Below, one piece after another: positions 43,986 to 55,460 of a DNA stretch of 64,000 nucleotides. The stretch is from Benincasa hispida (lineage: Eukaryota > Streptophyta > Magnoliopsida > Cucurbitales > Cucurbitaceae): the NCBI RefSeq assembly GCF_009727055.1, contig NC_052358.1, positions 42,025,337-42,089,336 on the forward strand, read 5' to 3'. The position numbers and the translations under genes are program-made. The stretch's first letter is position 1, and every line of letters begins with the position of its first letter. Under the pieces are notes generated by a model that did no database searches, was not told the origin of the DNA, and saw only the letters and a program-made list of their open reading frames with translations.

Positions 43986-44312
43986 AGGATTTGATCCTTA
44001 CTAGATACAGTGATTCTGACTTCCAGATCGATATAGATTCTAGGAAATCAACTTCGGGCTCGGTATTCACTCTAAATGGATAAGCTATAGTGTGGAAGAG
44101 TATAAAGAAAAGTTGTATTTCTAACTTCATCATGGAAGCTGAGTATGTAGCTGCATGTGAAGCAGCCAAAGAAGCAGTGTGGCTCAGAAAGTTCCTGACT
44201 GATTTGGAAGTACTTCCAAATATGCATATGTCAATCACCCTAAACTGTGATAACAGTGGAGCATTTGCCAACTCAAAGGAACCTAGAAGCCATAAGAGCG
44301 AAAAACACATCG
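43986..44312 (+). pseudogene. Copia C RNase H, truncated
   Basis: TDSDFQIDIDSRKSTSGSV-type block in decayed frame, then 44090 on: EAEYVAACEAAKEAVWLRKF and CDNSGAFANSKEPRSHKSEK. It breaks at about 44312, where copia D leader begins; a GTCACACTTAC sequence occurs on both sides of the join (44313 and 44371). Confidence 0.85.
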
Positions 44313-44749
44313 AGTCACACTTACCAAGGATTGGCTGCTTGGGGCGGAACTCTTGGGCCTAAAATGGTGGGTCACACTTACGGGAAATTGTTAAATAAGT
44401 TAATGATTTCTTGACCAAATCAATGATGGCTAGTCGTTATAGGAGTAAGAGTTGTTCTGGTTTTTGTTCAATGGATACAAAACACCCATGCTTGCATGGT
44501 TCCACTCTGCAAGAACTCCGAATCATTCTCTGACTAGTTGAGAATGTCTCAATTTAAAGGAGGAATGAATTGACCACCCTTCGTTGGCTTTTGTCCTAAA
44601 CCTTTGAAGCGTCATTTTGATACTAGATGTCACACAGGGTTCATGTTAGTTTTGATAAACCTTATTGGATGTTGTATGTTTTTCAATGGGTATTTGCTTA
44701 AAACCTAATGTAGGTCAATGTGTTTTTGTTTTCAGCAACATGTTTTTAT
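44313..44749 (+). other. Copia D leader remnant
   Basis: Noncoding. The reverse complement of the leaders at 26480-26720 and 9130-9390 gives the same blocks (GGGTCACACTTACGGGAAATTGTTAA, TTCTTGACCAAA, GTTGTTCTGG). Confidence 0.7.
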
Positions 44750-45219
44750 TTCTGTTTAATGCCTCTACTTTGACAGGCTACATACAGTGGAAAGAGTCTT
44801 GTAAAAGATATTTCGTGGTAAACGACCTTGATTTTATCATGGTTGAGGAATGTCCTCAAGTCCCGACCCTTGATGCACCATGAAGTGTTCATAATGCATA
44901 TGAGGTGTGGATGAAGGCTAATTCATTGGCCCGACTTCACATATTGGCTAGCATACCTGATGTTTTGGGCAAAAGGGTTGAGAATATGGTCATTGCACGC
45001 GATATCATGGGCTCGTTGCAAGATTTGATTGAACGTCAGTTCTTACTTTTCGAGCGGGATGGATGACAGAACTAGTAGTGTCAATTCCCAAATTAAACTC
45101 CAGGAAGAAAAAGCAAGTCTTGCTGACTCTATTGAAGTTCATGAAAGAGAAGTGTTCTCTGAAATGGAACTTAGAGCTTATTTAGGTTCTGATACTGATC
45201 CCACAACTCTCCGAAAGAG
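44750..45219 (+). pseudogene. Copia D gag remnant
   Basis: The N-terminal block is YIQWKESCKRYFVVNDLDF and MVEECPQVPTLDAP, then stop, then AYEVWMKANSLARLHILASI and DVLGKRVENMVIARDIMGSL. The rest does not match the Gag of internal 1; an acidic stretch (SLADSIEVHEREVFSEMELR) lies in the protease frame instead of the zinc knuckle. Confidence 0.75.
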
Positions 45220-45742
45220 GAGGATGTCTAAAGACAGTAAATTTGATTTATTGGTCTTGGAGACGTGTTTGGTAGAGAATGATGATTTTGCCTGGATCTT
45301 TGATTCAGGTGCTACTAATCACGTCATTTTCTCTTACTAAGGATTTAGTTCCTGGCAAACGTTGCCACGGGGAGAAATGACTCTTCGAGTCATAATTGGT
45401 GAGGTTGTTTCAGCTTTTGCTATAGGCAGGTTGAAGTTATTTTTGGACAAGAAACTTTATCTGTTACTGGATAATATTTTCGTAGTTCCTCATATCAAGA
45501 GGAACTTAATCTCGGTTTCTTGTCTCAATGAACAAGGTTATACCGTCTCCTTTTCTAAGAGTAAAGTGTTTATTTTCAAGAATGGAACGAAGATTGGTTT
45601 TGGTTCAATGGAAAGTAACTTATATGTATTAAGGTTGTTAATCATTAAAAAAAAAACCTTGTTTAATACTAAAATGTTCAGTAAAACAACAGCTAAAAGA
45701 CCAAAGGTTTCTCCTAAGGAAAATGCCATCTTTGGCATCTAA
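45220..45742 (+). pseudogene. Copia D protease
   Basis: FAWIFDSGATNHVIFSY (active site D-S-G) at about 45290-45340 ends at a stop. It continues in the frame 45362-45742 with PHIKRNLISVSCLNEQGY and MESNLYVLR, then a stop near 45740 where the integrase zinc region starts. Confidence 0.86.
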
Positions 45743-46380
45743 GGTTAGGTCACATCAACCTCAATAGGATTGGGTAGTTGGTGAAAAGTGGACTTCTAAA
45801 GAGTTTAGAAGAAAACTCCTTGCCGTTGATGATGAGAAACAGAACCTTGTTGGACATGGTTCGGTCTATGATGAGTTATGCTCATCTTCTAGACTTGTTT
45901 TGGGGTTTTGCAGTGGAAACTATATGCTACATTATGAATAAAGTTCCCTCGAAAAATGTTTATGACACACCTTTTGAGTTGTGGAGAGGCCATAAAGGTA
46001 GTTTACGCCACTTCAAGATTTAGGGGTGTCCGACCCACGTGGTTGTGACTAACCAAAAGAAGTTGGAATCGCGTTCGAAAGTTTCCTCTTTGTAGGCTAC
46101 TCTAGGGAAACGAGGGGTGGATACTTCTATGATCCGAGTGAGAACAAAATGTTTGTTTATACAAATGTTATCTTCTTGGTAGAAGATAACATCAGGGATC
46201 ATAAGCCACGAAGTAAGCCTGTTTTACGTGAGATTTCTTGTGAGACTAAGACAATTGGGGGTTCAACAAGAGTTGTTGAACAGACTGACAGATCAAGAAG
46301 AGTTGTTAAGGTCGGTACATCTAGTCAACCAGCACAAGAGTTGAGATTGCCTTGACGTAGTGGGAGGGATTTGAACCCAC
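45743..46380 (+). pseudogene. Copia D integrase, core deleted
   Basis: GHINLNRIG-type zinc block (45745-45780), then KSGLLKSLEENSLP directly joined to MMRNRTLLDMVRSMMSYAHL (45778-46023). The two catalytic aspartate blocks (about 400 bp in internal 1) are missing. The C-terminus follows (46030-46355) with FVYTNVIFLVEDNI and DHKPRSKPVLREIS. This could not be a working integrase. Confidence 0.87.
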
Positions 46381-47027
46381 CGGATTGCTACATGGGTTTG
46401 ACCGAAGCCCAGAACATCATTTCTAATGATGAAGTCGAGGATCCATTATCTTTTAAGAAAGCAATGTAGGATGTTGACAAAGATGAATGGATTAAGGCCA
46501 TGAACCAGGAGATGGAGCCTATGTACTTCAATTAAGTCTGGGAGCTTGTGGATCCGCCTGGTGGCGTGAGACCTATAGGGTGTAAGTCGATCTATAAGTG
46601 AAAGTGAGGTGTAGATGGAAAGGTGCAAACGTTTAAGGCTAAACTCGTGGCAAAGGGCTATACCTAGGTTGAGGGAGTGGACTATGAGGAAACTTTCTCA
46701 CCTGTTGTCATGCTAAAGTCTATCAAGATACTCATGTCCATAGCCACATTTTATGATTATGAAATATGGCAAATGGACGTTAAGACTCCTATCTTAATGG
46801 TAATCTTGAGGAGACCATCTACATCATTCAACCAGAGGGGTTCGTAGTCCAGATCAAGAACAAAGAGTTTACAAGCTTAATAAGCCCATTTATGGGCTGA
46901 AACAAGCGTCTAGATCATGGAACATTAAATTTGACAGTGCGGTCAAATCGTTTGGCTTTTATCAGAATATTGATGAGTCTTGTGTTTATAAGAAGATCAT
47001 CAAAAGCTCAATAGCTTTCTTGGTACT
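46381..47027 (+). pseudogene. Copia D reverse transcriptase, first half
   Basis: Readable in pieces: GLTEAQNII-type start, DVDKDEWIKAMNQEMEPMYF, then VDYEETFSPVVMLKSIKILM, WQMDVKTP, KQASRSWNIKFDSAVKS, and SIAFLVL where it is cut at 47027. Several stops (TAA, TAG) occur. It continues at 61258. Confidence 0.85.
47023..47027. repeat. Target-site duplication GTACT (left)
   Basis: GTACT precedes TGATGGTC; an identical GTACT at 61253-61257 follows TCATCA. Deleting everything between restores the RT reading L-V-L-Y-V-D-D. Confidence 0.9.
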
Positions 47028-47581
47028 TGATGGTCTGGAAAATGGAGTAAATAAATATGCGTTCATTGTTCGTTCTCCATGCGTCGCTAGTCATGCGTTG
47101 ATCTAAGGGATATGCAAAATGCATTTAAGAACCTATGCGATGACCATGCGTTCCGTTCCTGCCATAAGTTTTCTTGCTCTCTCGCCAAGTATAACGAGAT
47201 CGCAAGTTTCGAGTGATCCGAGGTCGAACTTAGGGACTTGTAGCTAAATGTTATGAAGTAAGGTGTTTGCAGCAAAGAATAAAAGAATAATGAAGGTTAT
47301 GGGCTATGCGCTACTTCTACTCCTAACTAATAGATTAAGCAGTGAAAGTATGACCGTGAGAGATAGAGACACAACAACTATTAATGAGTAATAAAATGCA
47401 TGGGAAAATAGATAAAATGGTGGGGATGTCTTCACTGCAACACTAAGCTTGATCGCAAGGTTAACCCCAACCAACACAAGCTATGCGATTATGCTATACA
47501 CACTTAACAAAGATGCATGCGATGTATATACGATAGTGTCGAGAGGCCTTATTTCTAAGTCTCTATTCCTGCTCACGTGAT

Positions 47582-49584
47582 TGATGACGGGCAGAAATGC
47601 ACGTCATTATAGACCTTTTATTTAGAATTATGAGGGCTATTAAGTAGAAGATGCGGCGATTATACTTAGAATTCATGAAAAAATGAGCTTACGTCTATCA
47701 GCATTAAGAATCTCAGCTAATCCACTATTATGCGTTATTATGCGTTCAATTGTTTATTTTTGTAGAAACCGTAAAAAGCGATCGCATGCGCGGAAGCCAG
47801 GCTATCGTAAAGACGACTGCATGCAGGGAATCTCTCCATCGCAGAAGCAAACACATACGTTCGACGCATGGATGTTCCGGCCATTAACCGCATGAGTCCA
47901 TCGCATAGAAGTTGCGGCTATCAAGCAAATGCGGTCATCGCATAGAAGTTGCGACTACAGAGAATAACCATAATAGAAGGGCGATCGCAAGGTTGGTGGA
48001 ATGCAAGCATGAACGCATACACTGGGATTAAAAGATGATGTTGACATTTCACCTACCACACCGTTAGCAACATAGATTCAAAAAAGGACCATCAAGTCGC
48101 GAGTGTCAGATTCAAAGCAAGTCCATTAATGGTGTTGGCGATCAAGCTCTATAAATAGAAGCCGTTGAGCATAACTTAAAAGGATCCGGGGTTTTCTACC
48201 TGAGGGCAAATCCTTGTGATCCAGACGAAAGCATGAGAAGATAGCTTGAGAGTTCTTCATCCTCTTAACCATTCCGAGTGACGACTGGAGCCTTCGCCGA
48301 AGTTAGGGCTTGAGAGAGTCTACTCCATCGCTCATCCATGGTACCATCGGCAGCCTTGACACACATCTGATGGAAGCAAGACATTGCTTCCATCTGGCCA
48401 TCCATATCTCTTCTATCTTTGTATTGTATTACATTTTGGCTTAAGGAATTAATACATTTTGTGATCAATGCATTTCTATATTTTCCGTCGATTCCATCTC
48501 CATCTTTGTTTACTTAGCATCCTTTACTTTCATTGCATCACTAAGTAAGACTGCTAGAGTATCGCATACTTAATCATGCGGCATAGAGATATGAAGCATG
48601 TAGCAAACCACCGGGAGGTGTGTGTTGCGCGAGTGTTGTGAGAAAACCTTATTTGCTTAGTGTGAAGCTGTAGTAACGCTTGTCTATAAGCGGACACATT
48701 GCTTGTCTATGAGTAGAATCAATAGCAACTAACTACCTGGGAGGATAAGTAGTTGATCGCATTAAGCAATGTAAGCAAGTGTTCACTACAGATAGGAATA
48801 ATCTAACGTCAGCCAGGTTTATGTGATTACTTTGTCTTATAAGCGCATCATTCATCATTTAGGCATACTTGGGAGAGTAGTCTAAAAACCAAATCTAAGA
48901 CTCAAGAGAGCAGATTGGATCGCATAAGCAAGAATGGGGAACTTAGGAATAAGCTCCGTTTGCTACACACAACATATACACCCTTTAAGTAGGATATGGA
49001 GGTATGCGGTCATCTTGCTTATGTGTGAGAGCACGTGAGCGAGATTTTAGAGTCTTAGAAATAGGCTTCTTGACACTATCACATATATATCGCATACGTC
49101 TACGTCAAGTGTGTATACTATGATCGCATAATTTGCGTTGGTTGGGGTTACCCTTGCGGTCAAGCTTAGTGTTGCAGTGAAGACATCTTTGCCTTTTCAT
49201 CTATTTTTCCATGCATTTCACTACGCGTTAACAGTTGTCGCGTCTTTACCTCTCATTCATACTTCCACTTCTTTATCTGTTAGGTAGGAATAGAAGTAGT
49301 GCTTATCCCGTAACCCTCATCATTCTTTTAGTTATTCACCGCAAACACATTACCACATAACATTTAGCTACAAGTCCCTGAGTTTGACCTCGGATCACCC
49401 GAGAAACTTGCGATCTCATTATACTTGGCGAGAGCACAAGAAAACTTGTGACAGGAATACATGGTCATTGCATATGAGATCAACGCATACTTTGCAGTCC
49501 AACGCATGACCACCGACGCATGAGAACAAACGCATAACCTAAGACATGCATCGCAATAATTGCGTCCCAAAATTTACGTCACCA
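47582..49584 (+). mobile_element. Plus-strand solo LTR (Athila family) inside the minus LTR
   Basis: 2003 bp, TGATGACGGGCAGAAATG ... TTTACGTCACCA, flanked by GTGAT (47577-47581) and GTGTT (49585-49589), a TSD with one mismatch. Its length equals that of the host solo LTR after removing insertions. A TATA box TATAAATA is at 48150-48157. Frames such as 47683-47895 are not conserved coding. Confidence 0.83.
48150..48157 (+). promoter_or_regulatory. TATA box in plus-strand solo LTR
   Basis: AGCTCTATAAATAGAAG, with the same context as the TATA boxes in the Athila-like LTRs (GAAGCTCTATAAATACC). Confidence 0.6.
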
Positions 49585-49617
49585 GTGTTCCCACACATAA
49601 ACAAGATGACCGCATAC

Positions 49618-51296
49618 TGATAACAGGCAGAAATGCATGTTATCATAGTGCTAAGTTCTTAAACAATGTTGGCTTGCGTTGATAAAACCTGTTAGATTGT
49701 GTCCAAAAAGCATCAAATTCATAATATTGCGGTCGCATGCGTTCATTGCATAGAAATAGTTGATTTTTTTATTTTTATGCAGAATATACGTTGACGCAAG
49801 GTAAAAAGAGCGATCAAAAGAAATCAACTGACGAGCGCAACATTACCGCAAGACTTTGTGGTGATTTGTGTTCGCAAACATCTGCTCAAGAAGGATTGCC
49901 GCAAAGAGCCGACACAACTTGGTGGGTGCATCTGGGTGAAAGGCATAATTAATCACGATAGGACAGAAAGCTGATGACAATCAAATCCGAATTAAGTTGA
50001 CAGCCGCTAACGATAACAAGTACATTTAGCTTTTCGGTGACAAATATTCGGCGCATCAGTTGGGGAATTAAAGCCATCCCATCTGTTCAATCATAAGAAA
50101 GAAGCCGCCTTTCACCCGAAGCTCTATAAATACCAAAGGCATTCTTCAGAAAAAGGGTTCGAAAGTTCGGAGAGTTAGAGAATTTTTTCTTAGACAGTTA
50201 GCCTTGTTCTTAGATTTTCTTTTATTTTTAAGGCGGATGCGAGAGAAGGAGGTTGTGCTGACAGATCGTTCCAGTAAGCTTGGGAGAGCGCCGGAAGCTT
50301 CAAGATCAAAGAAAGGGCCAACTTCTATGGAAGCATGAATATCTTTTGAACCGAATAGAGATTGCCAGTGTAAAAGCCTCGGTCAGCAAAGGATTGCTAC
50401 CAAGCTCTCTACCTTTATCTTCCATTGTTATTGTGTATTCAAACTCTTTTAAAGGAATGGAATTTAATTCTCTATATCTGTTCACTCTCTGTTTATCATG
50501 CATGAGTAGCTAAATCTGTTGAATGGGTTGAGAACCATTTAGCTAGCACAACTGGGGATCTTCATTCTATGCGATTATCTTGTATTATATATGTTTCATT
50601 TGTCCATTAGAGATACTTAGGAGGGTAGTCTAAGGACAGTATCTAGGCTTGGAAAAGTCAGGTTAGAATCTAGGCTTGGGAGAGTCAAATTAGAATGCAT
50701 AATCAAGAGATAAGAGCTTAGGAATAAGCATTGTTTCCTATTAAGGCATCGCATGCATCCTAGAGATAGGATATGATTGTGTGTGGTCACCTTGCCTTTG
50801 TGCATTTTGCATCATCGCATAGGGAAAGAGTAGAGACTTAGGAATAAGCTCTATGGACTCTTTTGCATTCAACATATGCATCCTAGACTTAGGAGCACTG
50901 CATTCACATTGGAAAATGGCTTGTTGTGCATGGGTGTAGCATGATCGTATAGTCTGATGCATTCCCAAGTAACGCTAGCTAAAGACCTTCTCAACCCGTT
51001 CATCCGCATACTCAGTGCATCTATCACACAATCATACTTTTCTCAAATCCACCACATTTTTTTATTTTTATTTACCGCAAGCAATAAAACCAAACAACTA
51101 TTTGAGTTACCGGTTACCACAAAGTTTTCTAAAAATTACTACCGCAACCTTTTTTCCCAAGTCCCTAAGTTCAACCCTGGAATTACCAGGAACTCAGTGG
51201 GGTTTACATTTGGATTCCACTGAGAAAACTTGAGTGCTCAACGCAATTTCATCACCGCATTTCCCCCATAATTCCACCTCATAAAATAACGCATCA
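49618..51296 (+). repeat. 5' LTR of the Athila-like element
   Basis: 1679 bp, TGATAACAGGCAGAAATGC ... AAATAACGCATCA. TATA box TATAAATA at 50125-50132 (GAAGCTCTATAAATACC). Rich in CGCAT/ATGCG and ACCGCA words. Confidence 0.92.
50125..50132 (+). promoter_or_regulatory. TATA box of the Athila 5' LTR
   Basis: TATAAATA preceded by GAAGCTC. The matching site in the 3' LTR is at 58662-58669. Position about 510 bases into the LTR fits an RNA polymerase II start in the middle of the LTR. Confidence 0.65.
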
Positions 51297-51302
51297 AGTT
51301 TT

Positions 51303-51320
51303 TGGCACCGTTGCCGGGGA
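51303..51320 (+). promoter_or_regulatory. Primer-binding site (tRNA-Asp type)
   Basis: TGGCACCGTTGCCGGGGA, six bases after the LTR, differs at one base from the complement of plant tRNA-Asp 3' end (TGGCGCCGTTGCCGGGGA). A tRNA-Asp primer is usual for Athila elements. Confidence 0.88.
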
Positions 51321-51375
51321 CTTCGGCAAAATAGTGTGTTAACGGTAATTTTCTGATTTCTTTGCAGACTCTCAA

Positions 51376-52590
51376 TCTCTGGCGAATTACAACCCGGAGA
51401 TTGAGAGGACGTTCAGAAGAAGATTAAGAGACCGCCAACAACAACAGTCAGATAAAGAAGATATGGCGGAGCAGCCTGGAAACGAAGCACCAAATGAAAA
51501 CAACGTCATGGCGAATCCAATCCTACTGGCTAACGATCGATCACATAGGCCCATTAGGGACTATGCATCACCAAACCTCTATGATTTCTCTCCAGGAATC
51601 ATATGGCCTGCCCTCAATGGAAGCAGATTCAAAATGAAGCTGGTGATGCTGCAGATGATCCAGACTGCAGGACAATTCGAAGGACGACCTTGTGAGGACC
51701 CGCACGCTCACCTCCGAAGCTTTATCGAAATCTACAACACTTTTGTGTTCCCGAACATCTCTGTCAAATAAGTTCGAGTAACTTTGTTTCCATTCTCTCT
51801 CTGTGATCAGGCAAGAAAATGGGTGTATTCCCTCGAGCCAGGAGAGATCACTTCTTGGGAACAGGTCGTAGAGAAATTTATGAAGAAATACTTTCCACCT
51901 ACTGAGAATGCTAGACGAAAGAAACTCATAACAAATTTTGAACAAGACATGGACGAATCACTCAGCAATTCCTGGGCGAGGTTTAAGAGGTTGATCTGAG
52001 ACTGTCCACACAAAGGATTGCCAGACTACCTTCAGATGGAAATCTTTTATCATGGTTTAAATCCCGCATAGCAGACCGCTGCTAATATGGCGGCCGCTGG
52101 TGGTCTGCTTGACAAAACGTATGACGAGGCTAAGAACATTTTGGATCGCATCTCTAAAAACCACGAGGATTGGAGAAAGAGTGATCAAAGACTAAGAATC
52201 AAGGATAACGATGCAAGTAATAGTGCTATTACTTCACTACAGAATCAGATGACCGCAATGATGAACTTAATTTAGGTAATTGGGATTAGTAGCCCAACAT
52301 CGCAAAATGGGCAAGTCAACGCAATTAGTCAAAACACCGCAAGGTGTACGACTTGCGGTGATGGGCACGCAATGGAAGAATGTCCATAGAATCCAGAGTC
52401 TATCTACTTTGTAAAAAATAATCCATTTTCGAATACCTATAACCCCGAGTGGAGAAACCACATCAATTTTACATGGAAGAATCAGCAGCAGAATTTCCAA
52501 TTTGTGGCGCAGAAAGAAGAGCCACTTGGATTCTTTCCTCACAATAATGGTCAACCAAGCAATCAAGCCAGTAGCTCGCAACTGCCATAA
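51376..52590 (+). pseudogene. Athila gag, degenerate
   Basis: Opens with ANYNPEIERTFRRRLRDR, then 51463-51771 (RPIRDYASPNLYDFSPGI, GRPCEDPHAHLRSFIEIYN) to a TAA stop. It resumes at 51784 with LCDQARKWVYSLEPGEITSW and ARRKKLITNFEQDMDESL (Retrotrans_gag domain) to a TGA stop. Then come QMEIFYHGLNPA, LLDKTYDEAKNILDRI and the knuckle CTTCGDGHAMEEC (CX2CX3HX4C) near 52338-52376. At least four in-frame stops. Confidence 0.88.
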
Positions 52591-52599
52591 TCCTCTTCC

Positions 52600-53560
52600 T
52601 TAGAGAGCCTATTGAAGCAATATATAGAGAAAAACGAAACTATGCTTCAAAGTTAGGCTACATTCATCTGCTATCTAGAATTATAGATGGGATATATTGC
52701 AAGTGAGCTAAAGAACAGACCGCAAAGGGCTCTGTCGAGTTCAACAGAACTCCCACACAACTCGGGGGGATCAGGTAAAGAGCAATGTCAAGTTGTGACA
52801 TTGCGGAATGGAAAAACTGTGGAGGGAGAAAGAAAGGAGCCTAGCCGGATTACTCCATTGCGGCAGAACCTGAAATTGTGGTGACGCAAGAAGAAGAAGG
52901 AGAAAAAGAAGCAATAAAGCCAGAAGTTGCATCCACCTCAAAGCCAACAGAGAAGGGGACCGTGAGAGTGCAGTTACTACCTTTCCCGCAGAGACTGAGA
53001 AAGAAAAAGAATGAAGAGGTACAGTACCAACGCTTTCTAACTATGCTAAAGCAATTACATATTAATATATCATTCAGTGAAGCGATTGAGGAGATGCCGG
53101 CATACGCCAAGTTTCTGAAGGATATGGTAACTAAGAAGAAGGGCACTGGTAAGTTTGCCACAGTGGCTTTAATGCAAAGTTCGAAATCAATAATTCCACC
53201 TAAGATGAGCGATCCTGGGAGCTTTACTATACCTTGCTCCATAGGAGGACTATACATCGGGCAAGCATTGTGTGACCATGGAGCCATCATCAATTTGAGG
53301 CCTCTGTCGATCTTTAAGCAGCGGAATGTGGGGAAACTTACACCCACGACCATGACTCTCCAACTTGCAAATAGATCTCTAGTGCATCCAGAGGGGAAGG
53401 TGAAGGACATGTTGATTACCATTGACAAATTTATTCTACCAGTCGACTTCATCATCTTGGATTACGAGGCTGAAAAATATGTGCCCATCATTCTGGGGCG
53501 ACCATTTTTATCAACAGGTGGTGCCCAGATTGATGTGCATTAAAGGGAGATCCCTTTGAG
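52600..53560 (+). pseudogene. Athila protease region
   Basis: The long frame 52878-53543 contains PFPQRLRKKKNEEVQYQRFL, LHINISFSEAIEEMPAYAKF, then DPGSFTIPCSIGGLYIGQAL and the aspartic protease site LCDHGAIINL (D-H-G in place of the usual D-x-G-A family form), and ends with VPIILGRPFLSTGGAQIDVH and a stop. 52600-52877 encodes the Gag-PR linker in broken frame (QCQVVTLRNGKTVEGE). Confidence 0.87.
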
Positions 53561-54760
53561 CATAAATGGACAAAAGCTCAAGTTTAACATCATCTATGCC
53601 ATGAAGTTTCCTGATGAAGAAGATCTGCATGACGTAGACGACGACCAGAATTTGATTGAAGAAGAAAAGCTTGACGAAGAAAATGAAGAAGATGATGCAA
53701 GCGCATCCATTGCTACCTATAATGCGATCATAAAAAAGACAAGCTAGGAAGAAGAGATGATCGCAAACCAAGAAGAAGAGCCAAAAGAAAAAGAAGAAAG
53801 AAAAAAAATGCAACCGTCCCTAATAGAACCACCAACAATGGAATTAAAGACCCTGTCGAACCATTTAAAGTACGTATTTTTGGGGAAGAATGAGAAGTTG
53901 CCAGTAATAATTTCCTCGGAACTTAACGAAGGCCAAGAGAATGAGTTGATGAGCATTCTGAGGAAACATGTGCGAGCAATTGGCTAGACGCTCGCTGACA
54001 TTCGAGGAATTAGCCCAACCTACTATATGCACCGAATTCGTCTTGAACAGAACCACAGGCAATGATCGGACATCAGCGTAGACTCAATCCTATGATGAAA
54101 GAGGTCGTTAAAAAAGAGATCCTTAAATGGTTAGATGCGAGCATTATTTATCCGATAGCAGATAGCACGTGGGTCAGTCCCGTGCAGTGTGTGCCTAAAA
54201 AGGGTGGCATGATGGTAGTCCCGAACGAAAATAATGAACTAATACCGCAAAGAACCGTCACTAGGTGGTGCATTTGCATGGACTACTGCAAGTTGAATGT
54301 GGCCACAAAGAAAGATCATTTCCCTCTACCATTCATTAACCAGATGCTATATCGTTTAGCTGGAAATGACTTTTACTGCTTTCTGGATGGCTATGCTAGG
54401 TACAAGCAAATTATGATTGCTCTAGAAGACCAGGACAATACTACATTCACCTGCCCATATGGGACCTTTGCTTTTCGTCGCATGTCGTTCGGCCTCTNCA
54501 ATACTACATTCACCTGCCCATATGGGACCTTTGCTTTTCGTCGCATGTCGTTCGGCCTCTGCAATGCGCCAAGCACGTTCCAACGGTGCATGATGGCCAT
54601 CTTTTCAGACTATCTTGAGGACTCTGTTGAAATCTTCATGGACGACTTCTCTGTCTATGGGCACACCTATGAAGTTTGTCTAGCCAACCTGGAGAAGATA
54701 CTGAAGAGATGCGAAGAGACAAATTTGGTTCTTAATTGGGAAAAATATCATTTTTGGTAA
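53556..54760 (+). pseudogene. Athila reverse transcriptase
   Basis: Acidic linker (53556-53747: DEEDLHDVDDDQNLIEEE), then 53757-53987 LKYVFLGKNEKLPVIISSEL ending at a TAG stop in the RAIG/TLADI join. The RT core (54062-54760) has RLNPMMKEVVKKEILKWLDA, WVSPVQCVPKKGG, KDHFPLPFINQML, FCFLDGY-type block YCFLDGYARYKQI, PYGTFAFRRMSFGL and the catalytic VEIFMDDFSVYG. A 63-base insertion with an N (54498) interrupts it. It ends at a TAA after NWEKYHFW. Confidence 0.9.
54436..54560. repeat. Exact 62-bp duplication around a single N in RT
   Basis: 54436-54497 and 54499-54560 are identical over 62 bases with the N at 54498 between them. The duplicated block encodes TTFTCPYGTFAFRRMSFGL, so the motif appears twice. 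The total of 63 bases keeps the frame. This looks like a failed merge of overlapping contig ends. Confidence 0.92.
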
Positions 54761-55460
54761 AGGAGGGCATCGTGTTGGGGCATAAGGTTTCCCGAGAAAG
54801 GTTGGAGGTGGATAAAGCAAAAATAGATGCAATTGAAAAACTCCCACCTCCAACAAGCGTGAAGGTTGTACGAAGTTTCTTGTGCCATGCTGGATTCTAC
54901 AAACGCTTTGTCAAAGACTTTTCAAAAATAGCACGATCACTGAGTGCATTGTTGGAGGCTGATAGAAAATTTGATTTTGACGACAATTGCCTCAATGCAT
55001 TTAAAGTTTTGAAGAATGCACTGATTACCACACTGTGTTAATTGCACCTAATTGGACACTTCCTTTTGAATTAATGTGCGATGCAAGCGGGTATGCGATG
55101 GGAGCATCTTTGGCACAAAAGAGAAAAAATAATCTTACATCCCATTGCATATGCGAGTAAGATATTAAACCCTGCTCAGACCAATTACACCACCACAGAG
55201 AAAAAGCTTCTGGTGATAATTTTTGCGTTGGAAAAATTTAGAGCATACCTGTTGGGAACAAAGGTACTTATCCATACTGATCATTCGACAATAAAGTATT
55301 TAATGACAAAGAAGGATGCAAAGTTGAGGTTGATCAGATAGGTTCTGCTCCTTCAAGAATTTGACATAGAAATAATTGATCGAAAAGGGACAGAGAACCA
55401 AGTTATAGATCACTTGTCCAGACTGAAAAACCCTGAGGTTGACCGCAATGAGTTAGAGGT
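54736..55460 (+). pseudogene. Athila RT connection and RNase H
   Basis: 54736-55041: VKEGIVLGHKVSRERLEVDK, VVRSFLCHAGFYKRFVKDFS (RT thumb and connection). Stop near 55041. 55081-55341: ASKILNPAQTNYTTTEKKLL and FRAYLLGTKVLIHTDHSTIK (RNase H with the YxxTEKELL and TDH motifs). Then [20 protein letters not shown] with the DHLSRL-type end near 55420. Confidence 0.88.

Larger units (their letters stand above)
41085..44312 (+). mobile_element. Copia element C, truncated at both ends
   Basis: Plus-strand gag-PR-IN-RT-RH order in about 3.2 kb without LTR, PBS or PPT. It starts inside the gag N-terminus and ends inside RNase H (after NSKEPRSHKSEKHIE). Its closest relative in the window is B2 on the opposite strand. 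Confidence 0.85.

Noticed and set aside
52850..53455. 201-codon minus-strand frame
   Set aside because: Antisense of the Athila protease frame, which has clear protein motifs on the plus strand.
53511..53813. 100-codon minus-strand frame rich in Phe
   Set aside because: Antisense shadow of the acidic linker between Athila protease and RT.
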